This document shows, piece by piece, positions 25,740 to 33,870 of a stretch of 64,000 nucleotides of DNA (position 1 is the first letter of the stretch; each line of letters starts with the position of its first letter). The notes under the pieces are model-generated. The model did no database searches, had not been told where the DNA came from, and saw nothing but the letters and a program-made list of their open reading frames with translations. Origin of the DNA: a marine actinobacterium PHSC20C1 (lineage in GTDB: Bacteria > Actinomycetota > Actinomycetes > Actinomycetales > Microbacteriaceae); the NCBI GenBank assembly GCA_000153145.1, contig CH672415.1, positions 1,670,767-1,734,766 of the forward strand, in the 5' to 3' direction. Position numbers and translations under genes: made by a program.

Positions 25740-27161
25740 CTAGACCACGTTGGCGAGCTCACTGCTCGCTGGCGAGAATGGATGCCGCATCACCGTCGAC
25801 CAGGCGGCGGCAAGTGCCGCGACTCCCCGCTCCAACTCGTCCGCATTCCCGCTGAAGGGAATGCGCAGGAATCGCTCAAATGCTCCGTCCATTCCGAAGC
25901 GGGGACCGGCCGCGATAACAAGTCCCTCATTGCGTGCCGCCAACACCAGTTGCGAACTGACCGGTTGCCCGAGCCCTACCCACGCGGTCATCCCGCCGGG
26001 AGTGTGCGGCATGTGCCAGCTCGGCAGTTGCTCGCTGAGGAGTGCAGCGAGGTGCTCGCGACCGGCGCGTAGTGACGTGCGGCGGGCATCCAAAATTGCC
26101 GGGAAGTCTTCAAGAACGTTGGTGACGACAAGTTGCTCGAGCAGTGGGGTACCTAGGTCGCCGGCGGAGCGAGCGCGCACAAGTTGGCGAATCGTGGCGT
26201 GGTCGGCGCGAATCCAGCCGGTGCGCAACCCTCCCCACACAGTCTTGCCAACGGAGCCGACCGAGATTGCGTTGCCGTGGGCAGCAAATGGCAAACGGGT
26301 GCCATTGCTGTCGAGATCGAGTTCAGCCATTGTTTCGTCGGCGATCACTGCTGTGCCGTGGCGGCTGGCCAACGACAGTAGCTTTCCGCGCAATTCATCG
26401 GGCATCGACTGACCTGTCGGGTTGTGAAAGTCAGGCATCAGGTAGGCGAGTGAGGGACTTGTGCGTTGGATGGCTTGCTCAACGGCGATGGCATCCCATC
26501 CTGTTTCGGTTGAGACTCCCACAGGGACGAGTCGCGCGCCTGCCGCACGAAGGGCGTCGAGTGCGTGCGGGTAGCTCGGGTTTTCCATGAGGGCACGGTC
26601 GCCACGGGACATGAGCGTGCGCGAGATCAGTGCGATCGCGTGCTGCGCGCCCAGCGTCACCATGATCTGGTCAGGGCTCGTTGGCAAACCACGGTCGGCG
26701 TAGCGCTGAGCGATCGCCTCCCGCAAGACGGGAAGACCCACCGGATCAAAGCCAGACTCGCCAAGGTAGGCAGGCAACTGCTCAGCCGCACGCTTCGATG
26801 CGGCGATCACTTCGGGCGCCGCCGACATCGTCGACTTACTGAAATCAAGCATTTGGGGAGCCGCAGCATCCGGAATCAGGCTCGACCGGTGCGGCAACTG
26901 CGCCACACTTCCCGAGCCACGCGTGCTCTCCACATAGCCACCTTCGCGAAGAGACGAGTATGCGGCGGTCACCGTCGTACGACTCACTCCCAGCGCCAAA
27001 GCCAATTCACGCTCAGCGGGCAGCCGCGTTGACGTCAGGATACGGCCATCCATGATGAGAAGTCGGATGCGATCAGCCACAGCAAGGTAAGCCGCATTAG
27101 AGCCACCGTGGCGCCATTCGCCCATCATGACGACCAATGCGCGGGCCGAGAGACTATTCAT
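25740..27161 (-). CDS. MocR-type regulator: GntR helix-turn-helix fused to aminotransferase domain (YczR-like)
   Basis: In this 473-residue protein, residues about 25-85 are a winged helix-turn-helix (LPAERELALALGVSRTTVTAAYSSL). The remainder is a fold-type I PLP domain with the Schiff-base lysine in SVGSVGKTVWGGLRTGW. MocR proteins use PLP or a PLP adduct as effector instead of catalysing transamination. It is divergent from a YczE-type membrane protein, the standard partner of the YczR subgroup. Three AATTGG half-sites lie in the short gap between them, so it likely controls yczE and itself. Confidence 0.92.
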   Translation of the reverse strand: MNSLSARALVVMMGEWRHGGSNAAYLAVADRIRLLIMDGRILTSTRLPAERELALALGVSRTTVTAAYSSLREGGYVESTRGSGSVAQLPHRSSLIPDAAAPQMLDFSKSTMSAAPEVIAASKRAAEQLPAYLGESGFDPVGLPVLREAIAQRYADRGLPTSPDQIMVTLGAQHAIALISRTLMSRGDRALMENPSYPHALDALRAAGARLVPVGVSTETGWDAIAVEQAIQRTSPSLAYLMPDFHNPTGQSMPDELRGKLLSLASRHGTAVIADETMAELDLDSNGTRLPFAAHGNAISVGSVGKTVWGGLRTGWIRADHATIRQLVRARSAGDLGTPLLEQLVVTNVLEDFPAILDARRTSLRAGREHLAALLSEQLPSWHMPHTPGGMTAWVGLGQPVSSQLVLAARNEGLVIAAGPRFGMDGAFERFLRIPFSGNADELERGVAALAAAWSTVMRHPFSPASSELANVV

Positions 27162-27177
27162 GAGGCCAGAATACCCG

Positions 27178-27215
27178 AATTGGCCTCTTGTTCAGAGTCC
27201 AATTCCGTAATTGGA
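27178..27215. promoter_or_regulatory. triple AATTGG half-site array, candidate MocR (YczR) operator
   Basis: TCCAATT-CCGT-AATTGGA (27198-27215) is a perfect 7+7 inverted repeat. A further AATTGG lies at 27178-27183, exactly 31 bp before the one at 27209-27214, which places the two direct copies on the same DNA face. The array covers the gap between the divergent MocR and YczE genes. MocR proteins are known to bind spaced direct repeats, which fits. Confidence 0.62.
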
Positions 27216-27222
27216 TACTGTC

Positions 27223-27912
27223 ATGACTCCCCGCGCAACTATGGCTCGCCGTGTTGCCCAACTCGCCGTTGGGCTTTTCTTCTATGGCTTCGCTATCGCG
27301 CTGATGATTCGCGCCGAAGTGGGGGTCGCCCCCTGGGACGTGCTCGGTCAAGGAATCTCCCTAACCACGGGAATTCCCTTTGGCTTTGTCACCAACATTG
27401 TTGGACTGATCGTGTTGCTGTTGTGGATTCCGATCCGCCAGAAGCCCGGTATCGGCACTGTGTTCAACGTTGCGCTCGTTGGCCCTTTCGCCCAATTCGG
27501 ACTCTGGGTACTTCCCGAGATCGAGGGACTGTTCTTGCGAATCCTGATTTTCATTGCCGGCCTGGCGCTCCTCGGAATCGCTACCGGACTCTACTTGGGT
27601 GCACGATTCGGGCCTGGACCACGCGACGGCCTCATGACGGGCATCCACCATCGCTTCGGCGGCAAGATCTGGATCGTGCGCAGCAGCATCGAGCTCGTTG
27701 TTCTCACGATCGGCGCGATTCTTGGCGGCAACCTGGGCTGGGGAACTCTTGCCTTTGCGCTGCTGATCGGCCCAATCGTGCACTTCACCATCCCGCTGTT
27801 GATGGTTCCTGCCGCACGACAGAAAGCCGATCCTGCCGTGACGACAGCCGCAACGTCAACCGCGGAGGCCGACTCCCCTATTGCAGACTCTTGTGAGCAA
27901 ACGCAACCATAG
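27223..27912 (+). CDS. YczE/YyaS/YitT family membrane protein
   Basis: This 229-residue polytopic protein has five or so hydrophobic segments. It carries the family features RAEVGVAPWDVLGQGIS after the first helix and YLGARFGPGPRDGLMTGIHHR in the middle. Members are paired with YczR-type MocR regulators and are presumed transporters of a pyridoxal-related or other small compound; no substrate is proven. I start at the ATG of 27223. The TTG at 27211 lies inside the operator. No clear ribosome site is visible, so the message may be leaderless. Its 3' end overlaps the convergent MerR gene by 35 bp. Confidence 0.88.
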   Translation: MTPRATMARRVAQLAVGLFFYGFAIALMIRAEVGVAPWDVLGQGISLTTGIPFGFVTNIVGLIVLLLWIPIRQKPGIGTVFNVALVGPFAQFGLWVLPEIEGLFLRILIFIAGLALLGIATGLYLGARFGPGPRDGLMTGIHHRFGGKIWIVRSSIELVVLTIGAILGGNLGWGTLAFALLIGPIVHFTIPLLMVPAARQKADPAVTTAATSTAEADSPIADSCEQTQP

Positions 27913-28687
27913 CGGCGCGCACAAACTCGGCTCCCGCCTGACCGCCGTAGTTGCGAGCGAAGCGCGGATCAGCCACATACAGATCGGCAAGCCCCAAGTA
28001 GTAGGCGACGGGAGGGCCAACCTTGCCCTCACTCGGCGTGCCGGGAATCCCTGCCAGCCAGTCGTAATGGCGCTTGGCTAACTGTTGGCCTTCGTCACTT
28101 TCTGGGCCGATTCCGCGTTCGGCAGCCGACTTCCAATCGGCTGCGAGTCGCTTCTGAGTCGCAGTGAACTCCGCCTTAGCCTCTGCGCTCTTCGCGTTCC
28201 ACCACGAATTGCTTGAGGCGTAGGCCTCCGCGCCCCACCGCTGCTCAACTTCGTCTCTGTGCTCGGTATGGTCAAATCCGTCGAGCATTTCTTCAGCCAT
28301 GAGTGTTTCTCCTTCACTAAGTTTGTGAATCGTGGTGGTCACCGAGGCAATGAGGCGGTCGATGCGCTGCTTCTCGGCGTGCAGCAGGCGCACATGGTCT
28401 TCGAGCGCTCGCGTGTCATCGCGTTGCCCTGCGAGCACGTCGGAGATGGCCGGGAGTCCGAGCCCCAACTGGCGCAAAAGCAGGATGCGTTGAAGCCGAG
28501 CCAACATTTCGGCGTTGTAGTACCGGTAGCCGTTGGTGCCGATCCGGCTGGGGCGCAGCAGGCCAATGTCGTCGTAGTGCCGAAGGGTGCGCGACGTGGT
28601 ACCCGCGAGGCGGGCAACATCGTTGATCGAGCGGTCGCTCGTGTGTCGGTCGCTGCCAGCAGTACTGTGATCGCTCTCGTGTGCCAT
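27878..28687 (-). CDS. MerR family regulator with TipAS-like C-terminal domain
   Basis: In this 269-residue protein, residues about 18-85 are a MerR winged helix (SINDVARLAGTTSRTLRHYDDIGLLRPSRIGTNGYRYY). A dimerisation coiled coil follows (about 95-130). The C-terminal half resembles the TipAS ligand domain of the thiostrepton-sensing TipAL protein (SWWNAKSAEAKAEF, GIGPESDEGQQLAKRHYDWLAG). Such proteins activate their own promoter when a peptide-type drug binds. The promoter directly upstream has the stretched spacer typical of MerR control, so autoregulation is likely. The real ligand is unknown. Confidence 0.9.
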   Translation of the reverse strand: MAHESDHSTAGSDRHTSDRSINDVARLAGTTSRTLRHYDDIGLLRPSRIGTNGYRYYNAEMLARLQRILLLRQLGLGLPAISDVLAGQRDDTRALEDHVRLLHAEKQRIDRLIASVTTTIHKLSEGETLMAEEMLDGFDHTEHRDEVEQRWGAEAYASSNSWWNAKSAEAKAEFTATQKRLAADWKSAAERGIGPESDEGQQLAKRHYDWLAGIPGTPSEGKVGPPVAYYLGLADLYVADPRFARNYGGQAGAEFVRAAMVAFAHKSLQ

Positions 28688-28693
28688 ACCTCG

Positions 28694-28725
28694 ACGGTAG
28701 GGGTTGACGTTACGTCAATGTCAAC
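28694..28725 (-). promoter_or_regulatory. MerR-type promoter with 19-bp spacer and palindromic operator
   Basis: On the minus strand a TTGACA box (28719-28724) is followed after 19 bp by TACCGT (28694-28699). In between lies the perfect palindrome TTGACGT-T-ACGTCAA (28704-28718). A spacer of 19 bp instead of 17 is the hallmark of promoters that MerR proteins activate by twisting DNA. The expected transcription start falls at or next to the ATG at 28687, so the mRNA is probably leaderless. Confidence 0.75.
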
Positions 28726-28737
28726 TAACGGGCGTGG

Positions 28738-29379
28738 CTACTCCGAGAATTGCACCGGAACGTAAACATCCTGAACGCGATCATTCAGCGCAGTGTGGTC
28801 GTTCCTAGTGAAGATGCCACAGGCGTTCGCCACACAATCGGCATCCTGAGCGAGCGGATCACCCAACTCGAGATACGCCGTGAAAGTGCCCTCCGATGAG
28901 CTGTCATAGCTGCGAGCGCCGAAAAGTCGCCACGCCCAGTCGGCATTAATCCAATTGCTCGGCGCCCACTGCACAGTGCCCGCAGCGACGTCCTCTTGTT
29001 GCTGGCTGGGAACACCGCCAATGCAGGGACCCGGCTTCTCCGATGGCGAATCAGGGACTACGCACACCGCTACGTAAACACCCTGCGAACCGTCATATCC
29101 GGAACCACTCACGACGACGCGTTCACCGCGAACGAGCGCTTCAGTGTTAATCGGTTCACCGTTTTCACCGGCAACGCTAAGAACGCGGGTACGCCCATCG
29201 TCACCGGCCGCGGTTACGGAGAGAGGCCACTGCTCGTCAGTTTGCTGCTGGTTCGATTGTCCAGCGCTCTGATGGGTGAGGATCGGAACAACAATGATCG
29301 AGAGAGGCACGAGTACGACGACGAGTACTGCAATCACGATCCACGGCCACCGGCGGCGGCGCACTGCAGTTCGGGTCAT
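28738..29379 (-). CDS. secreted or membrane-anchored hypothetical protein
   Basis: In this 213-residue protein a basic start (RTAVRRRRWPW) and one hydrophobic stretch (about 12-34) form a signal anchor. A serine/glutamine-rich linker follows, then an extracytoplasmic domain of about 150 residues. The domain has two cysteine pairs (C near GVYVAVCVVPDSPSEKPGPC and C-VANAC) and a Trp-rich middle, and ends in QDVYVPVQF. The beta-rich look and cysteine spacing recall neocarzinostatin-like and surface-protein domains of actinobacteria, but I cannot assign a family with confidence. It reads towards the MerR gene and may be a separate transcription unit. Confidence 0.6.
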   Translation of the reverse strand: MTRTAVRRRRWPWIVIAVLVVVLVPLSIIVVPILTHQSAGQSNQQQTDEQWPLSVTAAGDDGRTRVLSVAGENGEPINTEALVRGERVVVSGSGYDGSQGVYVAVCVVPDSPSEKPGPCIGGVPSQQQEDVAAGTVQWAPSNWINADWAWRLFGARSYDSSSEGTFTAYLELGDPLAQDADCVANACGIFTRNDHTALNDRVQDVYVPVQFSE

Positions 29380-29478
29380 GCCCTCAGTCTAGGGCGGCCA
29401 TGCTAGCGCTCTACTGGCCTGAGTTGTCATAAGGTGAGTCTGTGGGCAGTCCGCCGATACTCACTCGAGAGGCAGCGA

Positions 29479-29880
29479 ATGATTCGTGAACTTGCTGCTG
29501 TCGCGGTTGGCGGTGCGCTCGGAACTGGGATGCGTTTTGCACTCGATCTCGCCTTCGCCACCAACGACGGACTCTTTCCCGTCTCCACTCTCGTGGCCAA
29601 TATTCTCGGCAGTTTCGTGCTCGCCCTCGTAGTTTCCAAGCTGTGGGAACCCTCACCTGACTGGGCGCGGGCAGGACTGGGTGCAGGCTTGCTCGGTTCG
29701 TTCACCACGTTTTCTGCGCTCGCGATCGCTTTCCTTCATCTCGGTAGTGCAGACCAGTGGATGCTCGCGCTCATCTATGTCGCCGCGACGATGGTTCTCG
29801 GGCTCGCCGCGGCCGCTTTCGGGCTCAGAATGGGAAGCGCACGAACACGTGCCCGTCAACCGGATCTGGTGAACGAATGA
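29479..29880 (+). CDS. crcB: fluoride ion channel subunit CrcB (first copy)
   Basis: This 133-residue membrane protein has four helices. It carries the family motifs GGALGTGMRFALD near the N-terminus, STLVANILGSF and GLLGSFTTFSA, which contains the phenylalanine/threonine fluoride track. CrcB/Fluc proteins are dual-topology dimers that let toxic fluoride leave the cell. GAGAGG precedes the ATG at 29479 at good spacing. The upstream frame to 29434 has no support. The stop overlaps the start of the second copy (ATGA), so the two are coupled. I see no fluoride riboswitch upstream. Confidence 0.93.
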   Translation: MIRELAAVAVGGALGTGMRFALDLAFATNDGLFPVSTLVANILGSFVLALVVSKLWEPSPDWARAGLGAGLLGSFTTFSALAIAFLHLGSADQWMLALIYVAATMVLGLAAAAFGLRMGSARTRARQPDLVNE

Positions 29881-30254
29881 CCGGCACCGTGGTGTTTGCG
29901 ATTCTGGCTGCCGGCGCAGTCGGCGCGATATTGCGCTATCTCACTTCTCGCGCGTTTGCCGCACAGCCGGGGTTCCCGTGGGCTGTCCTCATAGTTAACG
30001 TGGCGGGGTCGGCGCTCGGTGGTTTGCTTGCCGGACTCGCCCATATCGGCACGATCGACCCTAACCTTGAGATCGTTTTGCTCACAGGACTGTGCGGTGG
30101 GCTCACCACCTTCAGCACGCTGAGCGTAGAGACCATGCAAATCATTACTCTCAAGCGCGTCCGCATTGCCCTGCTCAGTGTTGCCGCCAACCTAGTCGGC
30201 GGCATCGGCAGCGCTGCGGCAACCTACTTTTGGTTAATCGCGATCGCTAGCTAG
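29877..30254 (+). CDS. crcB: fluoride ion channel subunit CrcB (second copy)
   Basis: This 125-residue four-helix protein has GAVGAILRYLTSRAF, LIVNVAGSALGGL and GLCGGLTTFSTLSVE, all Fluc motifs. It overlaps the first copy by four bases. Gram-positive bacteria often carry such adjacent pairs whose products have opposite membrane orientation and form a heterodimer, and that is the likely case here. The charges near the helix ends differ between the copies, which fits opposite insertion. The frame opening at 29757 lies inside the first gene and is not real. Confidence 0.93.
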   Translation: MTGTVVFAILAAGAVGAILRYLTSRAFAAQPGFPWAVLIVNVAGSALGGLLAGLAHIGTIDPNLEIVLLTGLCGGLTTFSTLSVETMQIITLKRVRIALLSVAANLVGGIGSAAATYFWLIAIAS

Positions 30255-30291
30255 CGAAGAAGCGACCGTTGCAGCCGCAGATTTTCGCAGG

Positions 30292-31407
30292 CTAGCGCTT
30301 CATCGCCTGAATCTTGCTGAGGGTCGCAATGACCTGTCTGGCGATCATCCGCCCCGCTCTGTTTGCACCAATAGTGGATGCTTGCGGGCCGTAACCGGCG
30401 AAAAAGACGCGCGGATCCTTCCACGCGATGCCCTGGCCCACAGCGACGCCGCCCTCTTTTTCGCGCAGTTTCAGCGGTGCGAGGTGGCGCAGTTCTGGAC
30501 GGAATCCGGTCGACCAGATGATGGCGTCAGCTTTTTGGAACGCACCATCTTTCCAGCGAACCCCGTCAGGTTCGATGCTGGAAAACATGGGGCGAGGCGT
30601 AAGCACTCCACGTTCTATGCCTGCCTGGATGCGACGAGTGCGGGGAACACCGGTACCGCTGACGATACTGGGAAGAGCTCGCCCGGCACGCGCTGCTTCG
30701 TCTTGCATCTGCACCGCTTCTTTGCGGGCTTCAAGGTTCAGTTCACCGTCCTCGAGAAAATCGATTGGGCGGCGGCTGACCCAGGTCAGATTTGCGGCGA
30801 CGTTTTCCAGTTCAAGCAGGAAGCCGATGGCCGAGGTGCCGCCCCCGACGACGACAACGCTCTGATCGGTAAATTCGCGCGCGCTCTTGTACTCGCTTGT
30901 GTGCAAGTGTCGGCCCTCAAATGACTTGAGGCCCGGATACCACGGAATGAACGGTGCACCCCACGTGCCCGTTGCGTTGACCACGGTCATCGTGCTGACG
31001 GTCTTCGTCTCTTCGCCGTCGAGAGTGAAGGTCACGTTGAGGTGTTCGCCTTCGTTCTCAACCGAAATCACATCCGCGTTGCGCACTACTTGAAAGTCAT
31101 AGTGCTTTTCGTATTCGCGGTAGTAGTCAGACACAACCTTCTTGGCTGGCATATGACGATCGGCGGTTTCAAAGCTGAGCCCCACAGAGTCAAGGCCTGG
31201 AAGATCGTTGATGCGATGGGCAGAACCAATGCGCAATGCTTCCCACCGAAATTGCCACGCACCGCCAGTGTTCGGACCCCGATCGAGCAGGACAAAGTCG
31301 TTGCCGGGATCGAGCCCAAGCCTGCGTAAGTAGTAGGCAACCGAGAGTCCCGCTTGCCCAGCACCAATGACGACAACAGAGGTGTCGGTGGCGGTAGTGG
31401 ATGTCAC
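30292..31407 (-). CDS. NAD(P)/FAD-dependent flavoprotein monooxygenase-like oxidoreductase (CzcO-like)
   Basis: This 371-residue protein has two dinucleotide-binding folds: VVVIGAGQAGLSVAYYLRRLG at the N-terminus for FAD and VVVVGGGTSAIGFLLELE near residue 165 for NAD(P). An intermediate segment, TGGAWQFRWEALRIG, is typical of flavin-containing monooxygenases and their CzcO-like relatives. Another conserved stretch, IIWSTGFRPELRHLAPL, lies near residue 300. The substrate is unknown; relatives oxygenate sulfur or nitrogen compounds or ketones. It is a single gene convergent with crcB and carries no clear regulatory site. Confidence 0.88.
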   Translation of the reverse strand: MTSTTATDTSVVVIGAGQAGLSVAYYLRRLGLDPGNDFVLLDRGPNTGGAWQFRWEALRIGSAHRINDLPGLDSVGLSFETADRHMPAKKVVSDYYREYEKHYDFQVVRNADVISVENEGEHLNVTFTLDGEETKTVSTMTVVNATGTWGAPFIPWYPGLKSFEGRHLHTSEYKSAREFTDQSVVVVGGGTSAIGFLLELENVAANLTWVSRRPIDFLEDGELNLEARKEAVQMQDEAARAGRALPSIVSGTGVPRTRRIQAGIERGVLTPRPMFSSIEPDGVRWKDGAFQKADAIIWSTGFRPELRHLAPLKLREKEGGVAVGQGIAWKDPRVFFAGYGPQASTIGANRAGRMIARQVIATLSKIQAMKR

Positions 31408-31562
31408 GGACTAACGTTACCCGTCAGTGGCCTACCTGTGCATTGACTAAGAGGACCTTGGTCTCCATCGTGCTAAACTGTGGGCTAGTTTTCATCCATC
31501 CCTGTTCGCTCGTTCACTGACCACCGTTAGTGCACCGGGACAGACGTATGAGGGGGTCTCGC

Positions 31563-31784
31563 ATGGGACGCGGCCGTCAGAAGGCAAAGCACACCAAAGT
31601 CGCTCGGGATTTGAAGTACTTCAGCCCAGACACTAACTACGGTGCGCTTGCTCGAGAATTGAGTGGGTCAGAGACCAGTGCTCCTGTCTCAGAAGACAGT
31701 GAACAGTGGCCGGAATACTCCGCTGGAGGAAGCTTCAGCGAAGAGTACGAAGCCGAAGACGACGAGGAGTCTCGTAGCGCCTAA
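31563..31784 (+). CDS. DUF3073 family protein
   Basis: This small acidic protein of 73 residues has the conserved actinobacterial start MGRGRQKAKHTKVARDLKYFSP followed by TNYGALARELSG and an acidic, serine/glutamate-rich tail. GAGGGGG precedes the ATG at 31563, so the longer frame at 31530 is unlikely. An extended -10 element (TGCTAAACT, 31471-31479) lies upstream. Function is unknown. The basic N-terminus and acidic tail suggest a nucleic-acid- or ribosome-associated role, but that is a guess. In mycobacteria the family member neighbours purM; here purM is 14 kb away. Confidence 0.93.
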   Translation: MGRGRQKAKHTKVARDLKYFSPDTNYGALARELSGSETSAPVSEDSEQWPEYSAGGSFSEEYEAEDDEESRSA

Positions 31785-31820
31785 CAGCGAACGTCTTCAC
31801 ACGCAGAATTTGTAAAGAAA

Positions 31821-31870
31821 AAACAAAGACGAGCGCCCTACCCCTTCGGGTCGGGCGCTCGTCTTTGTTT
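31821..31870. terminator. strong bidirectional terminator
   Basis: Arms of 18 bp match perfectly (31821-31838 with 31853-31870) around a 14-base loop that itself holds ACCC/GGGT. A-rich and T-rich flanks serve both strands. It separates DUF3073 (plus) from the convergent E1 beta gene (minus). It also marks the right edge of the core genes before the sugar-acid locus. Confidence 0.95.
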
Positions 31871-31893
31871 ATGCGCGACTGCCCGCGCTGATG

Positions 31894-32877
31894 CTAGAAC
31901 GCAACAAGTTCCTTCGCTCTGGCCACGATGGCGTCGACGGACGGCAACCATGCGTCCTCGAGAACGCCTGCATACGGCACAGGTGAGTCGGGGCTGGAGA
32001 GCAGCGACGGCGGAGCATCCAGAAGCGTGAAATGTTGTGTAGTCATTCGCGAGACCAACGATGCGCCCCAACTGCCGTCTTGCGGAGACTCCTGAACAAC
32101 CAATAGTCGCGATGTTTTCGCCAGCGAACGAGCAACCGCGGCATCATCGAACGGAATCAGCGTTCGAGGGTCAATAACTTCAGCCGCGATACCAACCGCG
32201 GCGAGCGCCTCGGCCGCCTCCACAGAACGGTGCCGCATCTGCTGCGTCGCAACAATAGTGATGTCGCTACCTTCGCGAACGACGGATGCCACCCCCAGCG
32301 GCAGAACCGCTGCATCTCCCGTCGGCACCGTACCTTTCACCGAGAAGAGTCCCTTGTGCTCGAAGAAGAGCACCGGGTCGTTGTCGCGAATTGAGCCACG
32401 CAAGAGTCCGTAAAGGTCTTCCACTGTGGCCGGAACCACAATCTTGAGGCCCGGAACGTTGAGGAACCAGTTCTCGCCAGCCTGAGAATGTTGAGCCGCG
32501 AATCCGGTACCGGCACCGTTTGCCATTCTGATGGTCAGCGGTACGGTGACTTGGCCACCCGTCATATAGCGGTGCTTAGCAACCTGGTTGACGATCTGGT
32601 CGTAGCAAACCCCCGCAAAGTCAGCGAACATGATCTCGGCCACCGGGCGAAGTCCCATGATGGCGGCGCCAAGAGCGGCCCCGACAATTGCCTGCTCGGA
32701 GATAGGGGTATCGCGCACGCGGCGCGGACCGAACTCCTCGAACAGTCCAGCAGCCGTCTTGAAGGCGCCACCGGCCGCACCGATGTCTTCACCGATCATG
32801 AACACGTCGGGATCTTCACGCATCTCGTCAGCAATGGCACGCGCGATCACTTGGCGATAGTTAAGGGTGTCGCTCAT
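31894..32877 (-). CDS. 2-oxoacid (pyruvate/acetoin-type) dehydrogenase E1 component, beta subunit
   Basis: This 327-residue transketolase-like protein contributes the glutamate that activates thiamine diphosphate (VFMIGEDIGAAGGAFK near residue 25). It also has the family's helix and loop FGPRRVRDTPISEQAIVGAALGAAIMGLRPVAEIMFADF. With the alpha subunit it decarboxylates a 2-oxoacid or acetoin and passes the acyl unit to a lipoyl E2. The start overlaps the alpha gene by four bases. No E2 or E3 gene is close by, so the partner must be elsewhere or the pair acts on its own. Confidence 0.93.
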   Translation of the reverse strand: MSDTLNYRQVIARAIADEMREDPDVFMIGEDIGAAGGAFKTAAGLFEEFGPRRVRDTPISEQAIVGAALGAAIMGLRPVAEIMFADFAGVCYDQIVNQVAKHRYMTGGQVTVPLTIRMANGAGTGFAAQHSQAGENWFLNVPGLKIVVPATVEDLYGLLRGSIRDNDPVLFFEHKGLFSVKGTVPTGDAAVLPLGVASVVREGSDITIVATQQMRHRSVEAAEALAAVGIAAEVIDPRTLIPFDDAAVARSLAKTSRLLVVQESPQDGSWGASLVSRMTTQHFTLLDAPPSLLSSPDSPVPYAGVLEDAWLPSVDAIVARAKELVAF

Positions 32878-33857
32878 GAGTAGATGTGCTCCATTCCGGC
32901 AGAAAGTTCGGGCTCGGGCCAGGTGAGGGCGAGATCGCGGGCAGCATCGACATCGGTGTGGGCTGTGCGCTCCACTTCGGCAGCAGCATCCGCTCCGCCA
33001 CTGGCTTCAATCGCGTTTCGCAATTGCACAATGGGGTCGCGCGCGAACCACGACTTCACTTCTTCTTCTGGGCGATACTTTGCGGGGTCGCTGCGTGAGT
33101 GTCCGCTGTGGCGATAGGTGTCGGCCTCAATTAGGGTGGGGCCTTCTCCGGCGCGCGCACGCTCAACGGCGGTCTTGGTTGCCGAGCGCATGGCAATGAC
33201 GTCATTGCCGTCGACGAAGACTCCGGGCATTCCGTAGGAGGCTGCACGGTCGCTCAAGCGTTCAATGGGCGTCGTTGATGCCAGAGTCGAGTATTCGCCG
33301 TACTGGTTGTTCTCGATCACGAAGATGGCTGGCAGCTTCCAGATGGATGCCAAGTTGAGCGACTCGTGGAATGCGCCGATGTTTGTTGATCCATCACCGA
33401 AGAATGCGACGCTCACTTCGGAGGTTCCTCGATAGCTCGCCGCCAGTGCGGCGCCCACCGTTGTCGGAAGATGGCCGCCGACGATCGCATTCGACCCCAG
33501 CGCACCGACAGAGACATCGGCAAGATGCATGGAGCCGCCTTTGCCTCCACACAACCCACCCGCACGCCCCAAGATTTCTCCAAAGGCGCGGTCTAAAGGG
33601 GCCCCCATAGCGAGCACAGCTCCGTGGCCGCGATAGGTGCACGTCATGGTGTCGCCGGGGCTCAACGCGCTGCACACACCAACCGTCACTGCTTCCTGCC
33701 CTTGGCACAGATGGGTGCTTCCGCGCACCAGATTCTGACTGAATAGCCCCATGATTTCGTCTTCGAAGAAACGAATCTCGTACATCGAACGCAACAACTC
33801 AAGGGCGTCTGCGGGTAGCGGATCGGCAAGGGTGGGGTTCACGGGGTGATATGTCAT
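32874..33857 (-). CDS. 2-oxoacid (pyruvate/acetoin-type) dehydrogenase E1 component, alpha subunit
   Basis: This 327-residue protein has the thiamine diphosphate motif FFGDGSTNIGAFHESLNLASIWKLPAIFVIENNQYG (GDG to NN) near residue 150. The serine phosphorylation-loop region, HSGHSRSDPAKYR, is also present. Its short form and N-terminal region (LLRSMYEIRFFEDEIMGLFSQNLVRGSTHLCQGQEA) fit acetoin dehydrogenase-type E1 alpha. It lies just downstream of the LacI gene at the end of the ABC/enolase operon. This suggests that the pathway of this locus ends in a 2-oxoacid. Confidence 0.93.
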   Translation of the reverse strand: MTYHPVNPTLADPLPADALELLRSMYEIRFFEDEIMGLFSQNLVRGSTHLCQGQEAVTVGVCSALSPGDTMTCTYRGHGAVLAMGAPLDRAFGEILGRAGGLCGGKGGSMHLADVSVGALGSNAIVGGHLPTTVGAALAASYRGTSEVSVAFFGDGSTNIGAFHESLNLASIWKLPAIFVIENNQYGEYSTLASTTPIERLSDRAASYGMPGVFVDGNDVIAMRSATKTAVERARAGEGPTLIEADTYRHSGHSRSDPAKYRPEEEVKSWFARDPIVQLRNAIEASGGADAAAEVERTAHTDVDAARDLALTWPEPELSAGMEHIYS

Positions 33858-33870
33858 GGGCTAAAACTTT

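Noticed and set aside
29400-29478. Fluoride riboswitch upstream of crcB
   Set aside because: The short upstream region lacks the conserved core and pseudoknot elements of the crcB motif.
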